DNA of 64,000 nucleotides from Lysobacter_L cavernae (GCF_042648505.1 NZ_JBHRXK010000007.1:1-64000); one strand, 5' to 3'; counted from the stretch's first letter, positions 34,787 through 45,395 are shown. Made by a program: numbers and translations. The notes: a model not told the origin generated them from the letters alone.

Positions 34787-36000
34787 GCCGGCGTGGCGCA
34801 CTCGATGTGATCGTGGTCGGCGCCGGCGTGGTCGGCGCGGCGGCGGCACTGGCCTTCGCGCGGGACGGCTACCAGGTTGCCCTGGTCGAGGCGCGCGAGC
34901 CCGCGCCCTGGCGCAGCGACGTGCCGGACTTGCGTGTGTACGCGTTTGCACCGGACAACGCCGCCCTGCTTGACGACCTGGCGGTCTGGCGTGGGGTGCG
35001 CGAGGCGCGCGTGCAGCCGTATCGCGCGATGCGGATATGGGATGCGGCCGGCGGCGGCGAACTGGTGTTCGAGGCCGATGCCTTCGGTCGCAGCGAACTG
35101 GGTTGGATCGTCGAGCACGGCCTGCTGGTCGATCGCCTGTGGGCCGCACTGCCTGCGGCCGGCGTACACCTGCATTGTCCGGACACGGTGGTTGGGCTCG
35201 ATCAGGACGATGCCGGTGCCACGTTGCAACTCGACAGTGGCTTGCGCCTGCGCGCGCGGCTGGTGCTGGCCGCCGATGGTGCCGAATCGAAATTGCGTAC
35301 CTTGGCCGGCGTCGCAACCGCAGGTCACGACTACGGCCAGCGCGGTCTGGTGGCCTTTGTCGAACACGGGCACGCTCACCAGGCGACTTGCTGGCAACGC
35401 TTCCTGCCCGGCGGGCCGCTGGCGTTCCTGCCGTTCATCAACGCGACCGCCGACGCCACCGGTGAAGCGTCGCGCAGCGGCCATACCAGTTCGATCGTCT
35501 GGAGCCTGCCCGAGGCCGAAGCGGCGCGCCTGCTGCAGGTCGGCGACGCCGAGTTCCTGCGCGAACTCGACGCCGCGTTTGCCGGGCGGCTTGGCGCGCT
35601 GACCTCGGTGTCGAAGCGTGCGGCGTTCCCTTTGCGACGCCAGTTGGCGCGGACGCAGGCCGCCGGGCGGGTGGCGATCGTCGGCGATGCCGCGCACGTG
35701 GTGCATCCGCTGGCCGGGCAGGGCGTCAATCTCGGCTTGCGCGATGTCACGGCATTGCGCGCCGCGCTGCGAGGAGCGCAGCGGCGCGGGGCCGATCCTG
35801 GCGCAACGACGCTGTTGTCGCGCTGGGCGCGGCAGCAACGCAGCGAGAATGCGGTGGCCGCTTACGCCTTCGACGGCATCAATCGCCTGTTCTCGACCGA
35901 GGCGCTGGCGGCGACATTGCTGCGTGGGCCGCTGCTTGGCTTGGTGGGCAAGCTGCCACCGCTCACCCACGCCTTCTGGCGTCACGCCGCGGGGCTGTAA
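34783..36000 (+). CDS. UbiI/UbiF-like FAD monooxygenase (ubiquinone biosynthesis)
   Basis: The 405-residue protein is a paralogue of its upstream neighbour: VIVVGAGVVGAAAALAFARDG for FAD, LAADGAESKLR, and GDAAHVVHPLAGQGVNLGLRD. Such pairs act at different ring positions (C5 for UbiI, C6 for UbiH, or C-methyl hydroxylation for UbiF); I cannot say which from sequence alone. ATG 34783 overlaps the ubiH stop. The gene converges on rlmM with 71 bases between stops. Confidence 0.92.
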   Translation: MSRRGALDVIVVGAGVVGAAAALAFARDGYQVALVEAREPAPWRSDVPDLRVYAFAPDNAALLDDLAVWRGVREARVQPYRAMRIWDAAGGGELVFEADAFGRSELGWIVEHGLLVDRLWAALPAAGVHLHCPDTVVGLDQDDAGATLQLDSGLRLRARLVLAADGAESKLRTLAGVATAGHDYGQRGLVAFVEHGHAHQATCWQRFLPGGPLAFLPFINATADATGEASRSGHTSSIVWSLPEAEAARLLQVGDAEFLRELDAAFAGRLGALTSVSKRAAFPLRRQLARTQAAGRVAIVGDAAHVVHPLAGQGVNLGLRDVTALRAALRGAQRRGADPGATTLLSRWARQQRSENAVAAYAFDGINRLFSTEALAATLLRGPLLGLVGKLPPLTHAFWRHAAGL

Positions 36001-36071
36001 CCTCCCGGTCGTCGAAGGGAATTGCCGCACGGCGCGCGGCGCCCCGCGCAGATGGACACGGCGCCGCCGCG

Positions 36072-37142
36072 TCAGCGCGTGCTGGCAAACACCGTGATTT
36101 CTTCGCGGTCGTGATAGAGCTGGCGCGCGCGGATGCGCACGGGCCGTTGCGTCTGCTGCGTGAACAGGTCGAGGCACAGCCGGGTTTCGTCCCAGCGCTT
36201 CTTCATCGGCAGCTTGAGGTTGAAGATCGTGTGCTTGCACCAGCCCTCGCGCAGCCAGGTCGCCATGCGCTCGGCCACACGGCGCGGCTGCTCGACCATG
36301 TCGCAGACCATCCAGTCCAGCGGCGCTTTCGGCTGCCAGTGGAAGCCGTCGGCGCGCAGGTGCTCGACGCGGCCGCTGTCGAGCAGATGCGGGCGCAGTG
36401 GGCCGTTGTCGATCGACACCACGCGCAGGCCTTCGCGCATCAGCACCCAGCTCCAGCCGCCGGGGGCGGCGCCGAGGTCGGCCGCGCGCATGTCCTCTCG
36501 CAGCAGTCGTTGACGCTCGTCGTCGTCGAGCAGGGTGATCAGCGCTTCTTCGAGCTTGAGCGCGGAACGGCTCGGTGCGTCGGCGTGCATGCGCAGGCGC
36601 GGGATGCCCAGTGGCCAGGGCGCGCTGTCGCGGGTGTCGCCGCGCGCGAGTACGGCGTGATCGCCGGCCAGAAACACCACGTGCAGGCGCGGCCGGGTGG
36701 GGTCGTCGCTGCGCGCCAGCCAGCCGGCCTTGCGCAGTGCCGGCCGCAGCGCGTTGCCGAAGCTGCGCGCGAGACCGGCGAGCGGCTTGCCGGCTTCCGA
36801 ATCGGGGTGCTCTACCCACAGCTCGCCGTAGCTGGCGCGCGCGGTGTCGGCCGTCGCGGTGGCCTCCAGTGCCGCCAGGATCGGGGTGATCCGGTCGCGC
36901 GGGTCGAGGCCGCGCAGGTCGGCCAGGCGCAACAGCTTTTGCCGGGCGAAGATCAGCGACGCAAAGGGCACGGCGCGCGACAGCGCGGTCGCATCGGCGC
37001 CGAGGAACTCGACGTAGCCGCTGTCGCGTTCGGTACGCGCGTAGCCGGGCAGGTTGGCGAGTGCGGCACGCTCGGACAGTTCGGCGGCGAGTTCGGGCTC
37101 GAAGCCGGCGCGGCAATAGCAGAGCAGGGCGTCGGCGGTCAT
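36072..37142 (-). CDS. rlmM: 23S rRNA 2'-O-ribose methyltransferase RlmM
   Basis: RlmM methylates the 2'-OH of C2498 in 23S rRNA. The 356-residue protein has an N-terminal THUMP-like part beginning LLCYCRAGFEPELAAEL, then the Rossmann domain with SAM motif DLGAAPGGWSWVLMREG, the VCDMVEQPRRVAERMATWL segment and KLPMKKRW with a catalytic-type Lys. Length matches the family (about 360). Confidence 0.95.
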   Translation of the reverse strand: MTADALLCYCRAGFEPELAAELSERAALANLPGYARTERDSGYVEFLGADATALSRAVPFASLIFARQKLLRLADLRGLDPRDRITPILAALEATATADTARASYGELWVEHPDSEAGKPLAGLARSFGNALRPALRKAGWLARSDDPTRPRLHVVFLAGDHAVLARGDTRDSAPWPLGIPRLRMHADAPSRSALKLEEALITLLDDDERQRLLREDMRAADLGAAPGGWSWVLMREGLRVVSIDNGPLRPHLLDSGRVEHLRADGFHWQPKAPLDWMVCDMVEQPRRVAERMATWLREGWCKHTIFNLKLPMKKRWDETRLCLDLFTQQTQRPVRIRARQLYHDREEITVFASTR

Positions 37143-37167
37143 GGCGTGCGCGGGGGCATGGTGCGGT

Positions 37168-37743
37168 TCAATAGCGTGCGCCGCCGAGTTCGCCGTAGGC
37201 GCGCAGCACGGCGCGCGCGTCGTCGCGATGCAGGTCGCGGACCACCGCTATCCCGCGGCGTTCGAGTTCACCGACCCAGTCGGCCGGCAGCGGGCCTTCG
37301 TCGAACTCGGTGAGTTGCTCGACGTCCTCGCTGCGCGCGCCGATCAGCAACCGGTCGATGCCGGCCCAGACCGTCGCGCCGTAGCACTGGCAGCACGGCT
37401 GCGACGAGGTCGCCAGGGTGATCGGGCCGATGCGCTGGCCGTCGGCGTCCTCATTGAGGCGCGCGCGCTGGGTGCGCTGCTGGGCCAGCATATAGGCCAT
37501 GGTTTCGGCGTGGGCCAGCGAGCAGCTGTGCGGCAGCACGCGGTTGACGCCGACGGCGATGATGCGGTCGGCGGCGTCGAACACCGCCGCGCCAAACGGA
37601 CCGCCGCTGTGGGCTTCGATGTTGTGCCGCGACAGCGAGATGGCGAGGGCGACCTTGGCGCCGTCGCCGGGGTAGCTTCGGTCGGTGTCGACGGCCTCGT
37701 GCACCCAAGCCGGCAGGGTCAGGTGCACCTGTGCGTAGAGCAT
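37168..37743 (-). CDS. Nucleoside/guanine deaminase-like cytidine deaminase-fold protein
   Basis: The 191-residue protein contains the zinc deaminase motifs AHAETMAY (His ligand and catalytic Glu) and SSQPCCQCYGATVWAG (PCxxC ligands). Overall it resembles guanine deaminase/tRNA-adenosine-deaminase-like enzymes that act on free purines. The start ATG 37743 shares one base with the stop of the upstream lipoprotein gene, and the open frame beyond it is antisense or shadow. It ends 25 bases from rlmM on the same strand. Confidence 0.85.
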   Translation of the reverse strand: MLYAQVHLTLPAWVHEAVDTDRSYPGDGAKVALAISLSRHNIEAHSGGPFGAAVFDAADRIIAVGVNRVLPHSCSLAHAETMAYMLAQQRTQRARLNEDADGQRIGPITLATSSQPCCQCYGATVWAGIDRLLIGARSEDVEQLTEFDEGPLPADWVGELERRGIAVVRDLHRDDARAVLRAYGELGGARY

Positions 37744-38201
37744 CACTGCGCCTCGACTTCCATGATCCGGTTCTGGCACTCGCCCTTGACGCACTGGCAG
37801 CCTTCGATCGCCTTGAAGCCGCAGACCGACATCATCCCGCGTTTGGCGCATTGCGCCTGCACGCCCTTGGGGTCGGTCGGGCTGTTGACGTTGACGCAAC
37901 TGGGGAAGCTGCCGCAGCAATTGCCGACATCCTTGACGGTGCAATCGGCATCGGTCCTGCAACTGGTGATCAGCTGCACCGGCTTGGCCTGCGCGGTGGG
38001 CTCCGGCGCGGCCGGCGTACCGGCGGGCGACGCTTGTTCGGGTTGCACCGAACTCGGTGGCGGCACCGCCACGGTGGCTGACGATGGCACGTCATGGCCG
38101 ATGGAAGCTGCGGCGGTGTCGCGACTGGCTTGCGGCGCCGGCACCGCACAGGCGGTGAGCAGCAACGCAGCCAGCAACATCAGCGAGGGGAGCAGACGCA
38201 T
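37743..38201 (-). CDS. Cysteine-rich lipoprotein, unrecognised
   Basis: The 152-residue protein has a lipoprotein signal ending LLLTAC with Cys18 as lipidation site. A low-complexity Pro/Ala/Ser linker covers about residues 25-75. The C-terminal 75 residues hold ten cysteines, beginning SCRTDADC and including NCCGS and GCQCVKGECQ, which suggests a compact disulfide-bonded domain in the envelope. I do not recognise a family with known function. Its stop overlaps the start of the deaminase gene, so the two are probably translated together, but no functional link is evident. Confidence 0.82.
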   Translation of the reverse strand: MRLLPSLMLLAALLLTACAVPAPQASRDTAAASIGHDVPSSATVAVPPPSSVQPEQASPAGTPAAPEPTAQAKPVQLITSCRTDADCTVKDVGNCCGSFPSCVNVNSPTDPKGVQAQCAKRGMMSVCGFKAIEGCQCVKGECQNRIMEVEAQ

Positions 38202-38212
38202 GACGGTTCTCC

Positions 38213-39988
<1,776 letters not shown>

Positions 39989-40133
39989 GCGAAGGGCACA
40001 GGCGATGGAGAACGCGCAGTTTAGCCGCTGGCGCGTGCCGACGCCGTTGCCGGCAAGCGGAGCGGGCGTATGCTGGAGCCGTCCCGACCGGGTCGCACCA
40101 GTCGCGCCAGGAACGCACGCGAGGAATGCCACG

Positions 40134-40397
40134 ATGAAAGTCGTCTACGAAGCCGCCAACCTGATCGACGCGCACCTGGTCCGCCATGCGCTGGAAGCCG
40201 AGGAGATCCCGGTGTTTCTCCAGGGCGAGGCGCTGCTGGGCGGGATGGGCGAGTTGCCGCTGTTCGGCACCATCCTGGTCTGCGTGCCCGACGTGGTCTG
40301 GCCGGAAGCGCGCGATATCGTGGCCGCACTGCCGCTCAACCAGCCGCCCGCGGCGGCCGATGCCGTGGACGATCTGCCCGACGGCCTGCCGGCCTGA
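40134..40397 (+). CDS. DUF2007 small protein
   Basis: The 87-residue protein matches DUF2007, a small alpha/beta fold related to GlnB-like folds: MKVVYEAANLIDAHLVRHAL, EAEEIPVFLQGEALLGGMGE, then TILVCVPDVVWPEARDIV. Such proteins are called putative signal-transducing proteins with no known partner. GAGGAA is nine bases before ATG 40134. apt follows after 38 bases. Confidence 0.87.
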   Translation: MKVVYEAANLIDAHLVRHALEAEEIPVFLQGEALLGGMGELPLFGTILVCVPDVVWPEARDIVAALPLNQPPAAADAVDDLPDGLPA

Positions 40398-40435
40398 GGT
40401 ATCGTGCCCGGCCCTTTGCGCAGGCCCGCCGTGCC

Positions 40436-40957
40436 ATGAACCCGTTTGAAGCCCTGATCCGGGCCGTGCCGGATTTTCCCAAGCCCGGCGTGACCTTCCG
40501 CGACGTCACCCCATTGCTGGCCGATGCCGGCGGCTTCGCCCGCTGCATCGACGCCCTGGCCGAGCCCTGGCAGGGCAGCCAGGTGCAGGCGGTGTGCGGC
40601 ATCGAATCGCGCGGCTTCATCTTTGGCGCGGCGTTGGCGCAGAAGCTGCACGCCGGTTTCGTGCCGCTGCGCAAGCCCGGCAAGCTGCCGCCGCCGCTGG
40701 TCGAGGTCGACTACCAGCTCGAATACGGCAGCGACCGCCTGCAGGCGCGCAGCGATGCGCTCAAGCCGGGCGAGCGCACCCTGATCGTCGACGACGTGCT
40801 CGCCACCGGCGGCACCCTGGCCGCGGCGCGACAGCTGGTCGGGATGCTCGGTGCCGAGCTGGTCGGCGCCAGCGTGCTGATCGAGCTGAAGGCGCTGCAG
40901 GGGCGGGTGCGTTGGGGCGGTGACGTGGTGCCGCTGCACTCGTTGCTGCAGTACTGA
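40436..40957 (+). CDS. apt: Adenine phosphoribosyltransferase
   Basis: Apt salvages adenine to AMP with PRPP. The 173-residue protein shows IRAVPDFPKPGVTFRDVTPL, CGIESRGFIFGAALA, VPLRKPGKLPPP and the PRPP-binding signature RTLIVDDVLATGGTL. Length is standard. The long open frame starting at 40070 in the same frame is an upstream extension without support. Confidence 0.97.
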   Translation: MNPFEALIRAVPDFPKPGVTFRDVTPLLADAGGFARCIDALAEPWQGSQVQAVCGIESRGFIFGAALAQKLHAGFVPLRKPGKLPPPLVEVDYQLEYGSDRLQARSDALKPGERTLIVDDVLATGGTLAAARQLVGMLGAELVGASVLIELKALQGRVRWGGDVVPLHSLLQY

Positions 40958-41055
40958 GCGCAATGCTTCGCCCGGCTTGAATCGTGGTGTCGCTGCCGCA
41001 TTTCATGAGGGTCTCCGGAGCCGAAGCGGTCCGGTGGAAACCCCAGGAGAACGAG

Positions 41056-41706
41056 ATGGCCGGCATAGGCGCCTACAAACAACGCATGCCGCGGCGCGAA
41101 GACGCGCTGCCCGGCCGTGACCGCGAGATGCCGTTGCACAACGCCCATTACGTGCATGGGCGGCCGCTGCGCGATGCCTTCGCCGGTCTGGCGCGGGTGC
41201 AGTTCGGGATGGGCTGCTTCTGGGGCGCCGAGCGCAAGTTCTGGTCGCTGCCCGGCGTGGTCACCACCGCGGTCGGCTACGCCGGCGGCTACACGCCCCA
41301 TCCGACCTACCGCGAGGTCTGCAGCGGCCAGACCGGGCACGCTGAAGTGGTGCTGGTGGTGTTCGCCCCAGCCGAAGTGGCGTTCGAGATGCTGCTCAAG
41401 ACCTTCTGGGAGAGCCACGACCCGACCCAGGGCATGCGCCAGGGCAATGACACCGGCACCCAGTACCGTTCGGCGATCTATTGCGAGAGTCAGGCCCAGT
41501 ACGCGGCCGCGCTGGCCAGCCGCGACGCGTTCCAGCAGCGGCTGCGCGATGCGGGCTACGGCGAGATCACCACCGAGATCGTGTACCCGGCGCCGACGTT
41601 CTATTACGCCGAAGACGAGCACCAGCAGTACCTGGCGAAAAACCCGATGGGCTACTGCGGCCTTGGCGGTACCGGCGTGAGTTGCCCGGTGGGCGTGCCG
41701 GTGTGA
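41056..41706 (+). CDS. msrA: Peptide-methionine (S)-S-oxide reductase
   Basis: MsrA reduces the S-epimer of methionine sulfoxide. The 216-residue protein has catalytic Cys54 in FGMGCFWGAERKFW, then VVTTAVGYAGGYTPHPTYREVC, and a Cys near the C-terminus in GYCGLGG that can act in resolution. CAGGAG lies before ATG 41056. It converges tightly on oxyR, with only four bases between stops; grouping with oxyR and ahpCF suggests a shared oxidative-stress role. Confidence 0.96.
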   Translation: MAGIGAYKQRMPRREDALPGRDREMPLHNAHYVHGRPLRDAFAGLARVQFGMGCFWGAERKFWSLPGVVTTAVGYAGGYTPHPTYREVCSGQTGHAEVVLVVFAPAEVAFEMLLKTFWESHDPTQGMRQGNDTGTQYRSAIYCESQAQYAAALASRDAFQQRLRDAGYGEITTEIVYPAPTFYYAEDEHQQYLAKNPMGYCGLGGTGVSCPVGVPV

Positions 41707-41710
41707 GGGT

Positions 41711-42655
41711 TCAAGGCCACTGGCTGCGCGAGGCCGGTGCAGCGACCGCCGGCGGAGGTTGCAGCAGTTGCGCCGGCAGCTTGCGGAACTCATCGGCCAG
41801 TTGCATCAGGAAATCGCCCATCGCCGAGCTGCGCCGCCACAGCATGCCGATCTGACGGTGCGGCGCGTCGCCGCGGAAGCGCAGCAGGTGGATGTCAGGC
41901 GAGACCGGCACCGGTGGCTGCACCGCCAGCATCGGCAGCAGGGTGATGCCGACGCCGGCGGCGACCATCTGTCGCAGCGTTTCCAGGCTGGTGGCGCGGA
42001 AACCGTCGCGCTCGTCGGCGCCGGCCAGGCGGCACACGTCCAATGCCTGCTCGCGCAGGCAGTGGCCTTCCTCGAGCAGCAGCAGGTGTTGGTCGTCGAG
42101 CTCGTGCAGGTCGAGCGTGTCCTGGCCGGCCATCGCGTGCTGCTGCGGCACGGCCAGCAGGAACGGCTCGTCAAACAGTACTTCGACGTGCAGCTGGTCG
42201 TCGTGGATCGGCAGGGCCAGCAGGGCGGCATCGAGGCGGCCGTCGCGCAGGCGCGCGAGGATCTGGTCGGTCTTCTCCTCGACCAGCAGCAGCTCCAGGC
42301 GCGGAAAGCGCTTGCGCAGGTTGGGCACGACATGCGGCAGCAGGTAAGGCCCGAGCGTCGGGAACAGGCCCAGTCGCACCGTGCCGGCTTCCGGGTCCTG
42401 GCTGCGCCGCGCGATCTCGCTCATCTGCTCGACGTCGGCGATGATCTTGCGCGCGCGCTCGGCGATGTCACGACCGACCGGGGTCAGCATCACCCGTCGC
42501 GGCGCGCGCTCGACCAGCGAGACGCCAAGCTCGTCCTCGAGCTTCTTGATCTGGGTCGACAGCGTCGGCTGGCTGACGAAGCTGGCCGCGGCGGCGCGAC
42601 CGAAATGCTTGTGGTCGGCCAGGGCTACCAGGTATTTGAGGTCGCGCAGGTTCAA
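41711..42655 (-). CDS. oxyR: Hydrogen peroxide sensor OxyR (TTG start)
   Basis: The 314-residue LysR-type regulator starts at TTG 42655, with GGAG eight bases upstream; no ATG fits. The helix-turn-helix covers about residues 16-37 (FGRAAAASFVSQPTLSTQIK). The redox pair is exact: Cys199 in EEGHCLREQ and Cys208 in LDVCRLAG, the same numbers as in E. coli OxyR, which also confirms the start. Oxidation forms a disulfide that activates transcription of ahpC-type genes. The neighbour ahpF lies upstream on the same strand, 117 bases away with a REP-like palindrome between. Confidence 0.96.
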   Translation of the reverse strand: MNLRDLKYLVALADHKHFGRAAAASFVSQPTLSTQIKKLEDELGVSLVERAPRRVMLTPVGRDIAERARKIIADVEQMSEIARRSQDPEAGTVRLGLFPTLGPYLLPHVVPNLRKRFPRLELLLVEEKTDQILARLRDGRLDAALLALPIHDDQLHVEVLFDEPFLLAVPQQHAMAGQDTLDLHELDDQHLLLLEEGHCLREQALDVCRLAGADERDGFRATSLETLRQMVAAGVGITLLPMLAVQPPVPVSPDIHLLRFRGDAPHRQIGMLWRRSSAMGDFLMQLADEFRKLPAQLLQPPPAVAAPASRSQWP

Positions 42656-42734
42656 GCGGGGTCTCCACTCAGAGCGGCAGCCGAAGCCGGTAACTCGGTG
42701 TTTCGATCTTAAACGAGCCTTCCCGTCCAAGTGC

Positions 42735-42762
42735 CGTCATTCCCGCGACGGCGGGGATGACG
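42735..42762. repeat. REP-like palindrome between ahpF and oxyR
   Basis: Arms CGTCATTCCCGC and GCGGGGATGACG (one G:T pair) around a GACG loop. It is the second good copy of the element at 11770-11797. Placed after the ahpF stop, it can protect or end the ahpCF message before oxyR. Confidence 0.85.
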
Positions 42763-42772
42763 GGCCGAGGCT

Positions 42773-44362
42773 TCAGGCTGAGACGGCCTCGGCGGCTTCG
42801 ACCGGCGCGCTGGTGCGGATCAGATGGTCGAACGCGCTCAGCGCGGCGGTCGAACCGGCCCCCATCGCGATCACGATCTGCTTGTACGGCACGGTCGTGG
42901 CATCGCCGGCGGCGAACACGCCCGGCACCGAGGTCTGGCCGCGCTCGTCGATGACGATCTCGCCGCGCGACGACAGCTCGACGGCGCCCTTCAGCCACTC
43001 GGTGTTCGGCAGCAGGCCGATCTGGACGAAGATGCCTTCCAGCTCGATGCGGTGCGTGTCGCCGCCGATCCGGTCCTTGTAGGTCAAGCCGATCACCTTG
43101 CTGCCGTCGCCGAGCACTTGCGTGGTCTGGCCGCTGGTGATGACGGTGACGTTGAGCAGGCTGCGCAGCTTGCGCTGCAGCACTTCGTCGGCGCGCATCT
43201 GCGTGTCGAACTCGATCAGCGTGACGTGCGAGACGATGCCGGCCAGGTCGATCGCGGCCTCGACGCCTGAGTTGCCGCCGCCGATCACCGCCACGCGCTT
43301 GCCCTTGAACAGCGGGCCGTCGCAGTGCGGGCAATAGGCCACGCCCTTGTTGCGGTACTGGTCCTCACCGGGCACGTTCATCTGCCGCCAGCGCGCACCG
43401 GTGGAGAGCACCACGCTGCGCGACTTCAGCGATGCGCCGTTGGCCAGCTGCACTTCGATCAGGCCGCCCGGCTCGGTCGCCGGCACCAGCTTGGTCGCAC
43501 GCTGCAGGTTCATGATGTCGACGTCGTAGTGGCGCACGTGCTGTTCGAGCGCGGTGGCCAGCTTCGGGCCTTCGGTGTGCTCGACCGAGATGAAGTTCTC
43601 GATGGCCATCGTGTCCAGCACCTGGCCGCCGAAACGCTCGGCGGCGACGCCGGTGCGGATGCCCTTGCGCGCGGCGTAGATCGCCGCGGCCGCGCCGGCC
43701 GGGCCGCCACCGACCACCAGCACCTCGAACGGTGCCTTGCCGCGGAGCTTGTCGGCCTCGCGCGCACCGGCGTTGGTGTCGAGCTTGGCGATGATCTGCT
43801 CCAGGCTCACGCGGCCCTGCTCGAACACTTCACCGTTGAGGAACACGGTCGGCACGGCCATCACTTCGCGCTGCTCGACTTCGTCCTGGAACAGGGCGCC
43901 GTCGATGGCGACGTGCTGGATGTTGGGGTTGAGCACGCTCATCAGGTTCAGCGCCTGCACCACGTCTGGGCAGTTCTGGCAGGAGAGCGAGAAGTAGGTT
44001 TCGAACGTGTATTCGCCGTCGAGGTTGCGCACCTGCTCGATCACGTCCTGCGTGGCCTTCGACGGATGGCCGCCGACCTGCAGCAGCGCCAGCACCAGCG
44101 AGGTGAACTCGTGGCCCATCGGCAAGCCGGCGAAGCGGACACCGATGTCGGTGCCGACGCGGTTGATCGCGAAGGACGGCTTGCGCGCATCGGCGTCGTC
44201 ACGCACGTAGCTGAGCTGGTCGGACAGCTCGGCGATCTCGCGCAGCAGGGCTTCGAGCTCGCGCGACTTCTCGCCGTCGTCGAGGCTGGCGACGAGTTCG
44301 ATCGGCTGCGTGACCTTCTCGAGGTAGGCCTTCAACTGGGTCTTAAGACCGGCGTCCAACAT
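42773..44362 (-). CDS. ahpF: Alkyl hydroperoxide reductase flavoprotein subunit
   Basis: AhpF passes electrons from NADH to AhpC. The 529-residue protein has the N-terminal double thioredoxin-fold domain with CQNC (SCQNCPDVVQALNLM), the FAD domain VVGGGPAGAAAAIYAARKG, the second redox CPHC (AYCPHCDGPLFKGKR), and an NAD-binding GGGNSGVEAAIDL. Length is typical (about 520). It follows ahpC on the same strand after 263 bases containing a strong hairpin. Confidence 0.97.
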   Translation of the reverse strand: MLDAGLKTQLKAYLEKVTQPIELVASLDDGEKSRELEALLREIAELSDQLSYVRDDADARKPSFAINRVGTDIGVRFAGLPMGHEFTSLVLALLQVGGHPSKATQDVIEQVRNLDGEYTFETYFSLSCQNCPDVVQALNLMSVLNPNIQHVAIDGALFQDEVEQREVMAVPTVFLNGEVFEQGRVSLEQIIAKLDTNAGAREADKLRGKAPFEVLVVGGGPAGAAAAIYAARKGIRTGVAAERFGGQVLDTMAIENFISVEHTEGPKLATALEQHVRHYDVDIMNLQRATKLVPATEPGGLIEVQLANGASLKSRSVVLSTGARWRQMNVPGEDQYRNKGVAYCPHCDGPLFKGKRVAVIGGGNSGVEAAIDLAGIVSHVTLIEFDTQMRADEVLQRKLRSLLNVTVITSGQTTQVLGDGSKVIGLTYKDRIGGDTHRIELEGIFVQIGLLPNTEWLKGAVELSSRGEIVIDERGQTSVPGVFAAGDATTVPYKQIVIAMGAGSTAALSAFDHLIRTSAPVEAAEAVSA

Positions 44363-44504
44363 GGTGGCGGCTCCGTGCGTGGAATGGGGGCGAGCGTTCG
44401 ATGCGACTGCGTGGCGTGCAAACGCATTTTGTTCGCGATGAACGCCGCGAGCACCCGGGCTGGAGGAGAGAGAGACCCGGGCGTCGCGACATTCAATGAA
44501 AGGG

Positions 44505-44534
44505 GCGGGACCCGGCGTGACGCCGGGATCCCGC
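44505..44534. terminator. Strong hairpin between ahpC and ahpF
   Basis: GCGGGACCCGGCG, loop TGA, CGCCGGGATCCCGC form a 13-pair stem with one bulged A. It lies in the 263 bases between the ahpC stop and the ahpF start. Without a T tract it may act as a partial terminator or mRNA 3' stabiliser, giving more AhpC than AhpF. Confidence 0.6.
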
Positions 44535-44625
44535 TACCGGACCCGCGAGGGCGGGCCCGGTGGGTGCGGCCCGAGCGACGGACCGCGTGCTCGTGAGAGC
44601 GAACCGCAACACGCGGTTTGGAAAC

Positions 44626-45189
44626 TTAGATCTTGCCGACCAGGTCCAGCGACGGCGCCAGGGTCTTCTCGCCTTCCTTCCACTTGGCCGGGCACACCTG
44701 GCCGGGGTTGGCGGCGGTGAACTGGGCGGCCTTGAGCTTGCGCAGCGTCTCGGACACGTCGCGGGCGATCTCGTTGCTGTGGATCTCCAGCGTCTTGATC
44801 ACGCCTTCCGGATTGATGACGAAGGTGCCGCGCAGGGCCAGGCCTTCTTCCGGGATGTGCACGCCGAAGGCGTTGGTCAGCTGGTGGGTCGGGTCGCCGA
44901 CCAGCGGGAACTGGGCCTTGCCGACCGCCGGCGAGGTGTCGTGCCACACCTTGTGCGAGAAGTGCGTGTCGGTGGTGACGATGTAGACCTCGGCACCGGC
45001 CTTCTGGAACTCGGCGTAGTTGTTGGCGGCGTCTTCGATTTCGGTCGGGCAATTGAAGGTGAAGGCGGCCGGCATGAAGATCAGCACGGACCACTTGCCC
45101 TTCAGGTTGGCCTCGGTGACTGCGACGAACTCGCCATTCAGGTAGGCGGTGGCCTTGAAGGGCTTCACTTCGGTGTTGATCAACGACAT
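44626..45189 (-). CDS. ahpC: Alkyl hydroperoxide reductase peroxiredoxin subunit
   Basis: AhpC is the main scavenger of low hydrogen peroxide and organic peroxides. The 187-residue protein has peroxidatic Cys47 in FMPAAFTFNCPTEIED and resolving Cys in GQVCPAKWKEGE near the C-terminus. The PAAFTFNCPTE form differs from the enteric PADFTFVCPTE and is like the Xanthomonas protein. AGGATC precedes ATG 45189. An OxyR-type site lies 70-107 bases upstream. Confidence 0.97.
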   Translation of the reverse strand: MSLINTEVKPFKATAYLNGEFVAVTEANLKGKWSVLIFMPAAFTFNCPTEIEDAANNYAEFQKAGAEVYIVTTDTHFSHKVWHDTSPAVGKAQFPLVGDPTHQLTNAFGVHIPEEGLALRGTFVINPEGVIKTLEIHSNEIARDVSETLRKLKAAQFTAANPGQVCPAKWKEGEKTLAPSLDLVGKI

Positions 45190-45258
45190 CAGCAAGATCC
45201 TGTGGTTGGGGGTGATTGAAAGCCTGCGTAGATTAAAAGCGGCCATTCAATCTATCAA

Positions 45259-45295
45259 GTTGATTAATGGTATTGCATTGATAGATTTTATCTAT
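45259..45295. promoter_or_regulatory. OxyR binding site before ahpC
   Basis: The four-part pattern GTTG-N7-GTAT-N7-ATAG-N7-CTAT fits the OxyR consensus ATAG-N7-CTAT-N7-ATAG-N7-CTAT, with the prmC-proximal half perfect and the ahpC-proximal half partly matched. This segment is strikingly AT-rich against its surroundings. It is located between divergent ahpC and prmC, 70 bases from the ahpC start. Confidence 0.82.
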
Positions 45296-45395
45296 TGCCT
45301 TGCTTTCGTTGCGTCCCTCTCTGAGATGCGACTGTTGCCGGGAGTCTCAAGGCGGTCCGCTCGCGCGTCGCAGCCGGTCACGCGACAATGCCCCG

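Noticed and set aside
34741..37116. A 791-codon minus-strand open frame across ubiI and into rlmM
   Set aside because: The sequence is compositionally biased and mostly antisense or out of frame to two recognised genes.
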